Positions 63,970 through 64,000 of a stretch of DNA of 64,000 nucleotides are shown piece by piece. Within the stretch, counting starts at the first letter, position 1; each line of letters opens with the position of its first letter. Under the pieces are notes generated by a model. It ran no database searches and was not told where the DNA came from. It was given only the letters and a program-made list of their open reading frames with translations. The stretch is from Nocardioides sp. JQ2195. GTDB lineage: Bacteria; Actinomycetota; Actinomycetes; Propionibacteriales; Nocardioidaceae. The position numbers and the translations under genes are program-made. The DNA lies in contig NZ_CP050902.1 of the NCBI RefSeq assembly GCF_012272695.1, positions 1,860,001-1,924,000 of the forward strand. The letters are read 5' to 3'.

Positions 63970-64000
63970 ATGAACCCCGTCACCGGACTCAACATCGGGC
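63970..64000 (+). CDS. Start of a further CDS (10 codons, runs off the right edge)
   Basis: MNPVTGLNIG is all that is visible. The start is supported by TAGTCT (63957-63962) exactly 7 nt before the ATG, the same leaderless arrangement as many other genes here. Product cannot be assigned. Confidence 0.5.
   Translation, partial: MNPVTGLNIG

Overview
The window is about 64 kb of high-GC actinobacterial chromosome. It carries Pup-proteasome genes (dop, the ARC/Mpa ATPase), mycothiol ligase mshC, a GuaB1-type protein, CE1758/CE1759-type flavoproteins, and many genes with a TAnnnT hexamer 6-7 nt before the start codon, which suggests leaderless transcripts. Gene content and order fit a member of the Nocardioidaceae, most like Nocardioides; that placement is inference, not a database result.

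1-20 kb is housekeeping: the start of dop, a methyltransferase, the ARC ATPase, tRNA m1A58 methyltransferase TrmI, a site-2 protease, a RecB-like nuclease, a HAD phosphatase, B12-dependent MetH, a PAC2 protein, then phosphatase / DUF3090 / kinase-like SCO1664 protein / MshC, CorA, UppP, an aldo-keto reductase and an M20 peptidase. tRNA-Leu(GAG) is at 20.4 kb.

20.5-34.4 kb is the most interesting part. A DevS/DosS-like two-GAF kinase and a DevR/DosR-like regulator lie among a NarK transporter with a hemerythrin, a GNAT-acyl-CoA synthetase fusion, a DoxX protein, an Acg-type nitroreductase, a universal stress protein, a CBS-MgtE protein, a membrane protein and three small PPOX-fold proteins. 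Palindromes close to GGGACCnnGGTCCC, resembling the mycobacterial DosR box, lie upstream of nearly every transcription unit here, including devR. I read it as a compact hypoxia / NO / redox dormancy regulon.

34-48 kb holds a secreted hydrolase, an ABC exporter divergent from a NarL-type two-component system with a palindrome between them, ferritin, a 36-residue membrane peptide, an M23 peptidase, an orphan LysR-type sensor domain, a nucleosidase, a transglycosylase, GuaB1 and galactokinase. 48-64 kb holds a FadE23/FadE24-like pair behind a perfect palindrome, peptide deformylase, siroheme/cobalamin genes (cysG-like, cobT), hydrolases, a CE1758/CE1759 flavin pair, an ankyrin protein convergent with a Fur-catalase operon, and the first codons of one further gene.

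Two features recur throughout. Many starts look leaderless. Many gene 3' ends, especially at convergent junctions, carry short tandem repeats (11-26 bp) that often include the stop codon. No CRISPR array, insertion sequence, prophage or rRNA gene was seen.
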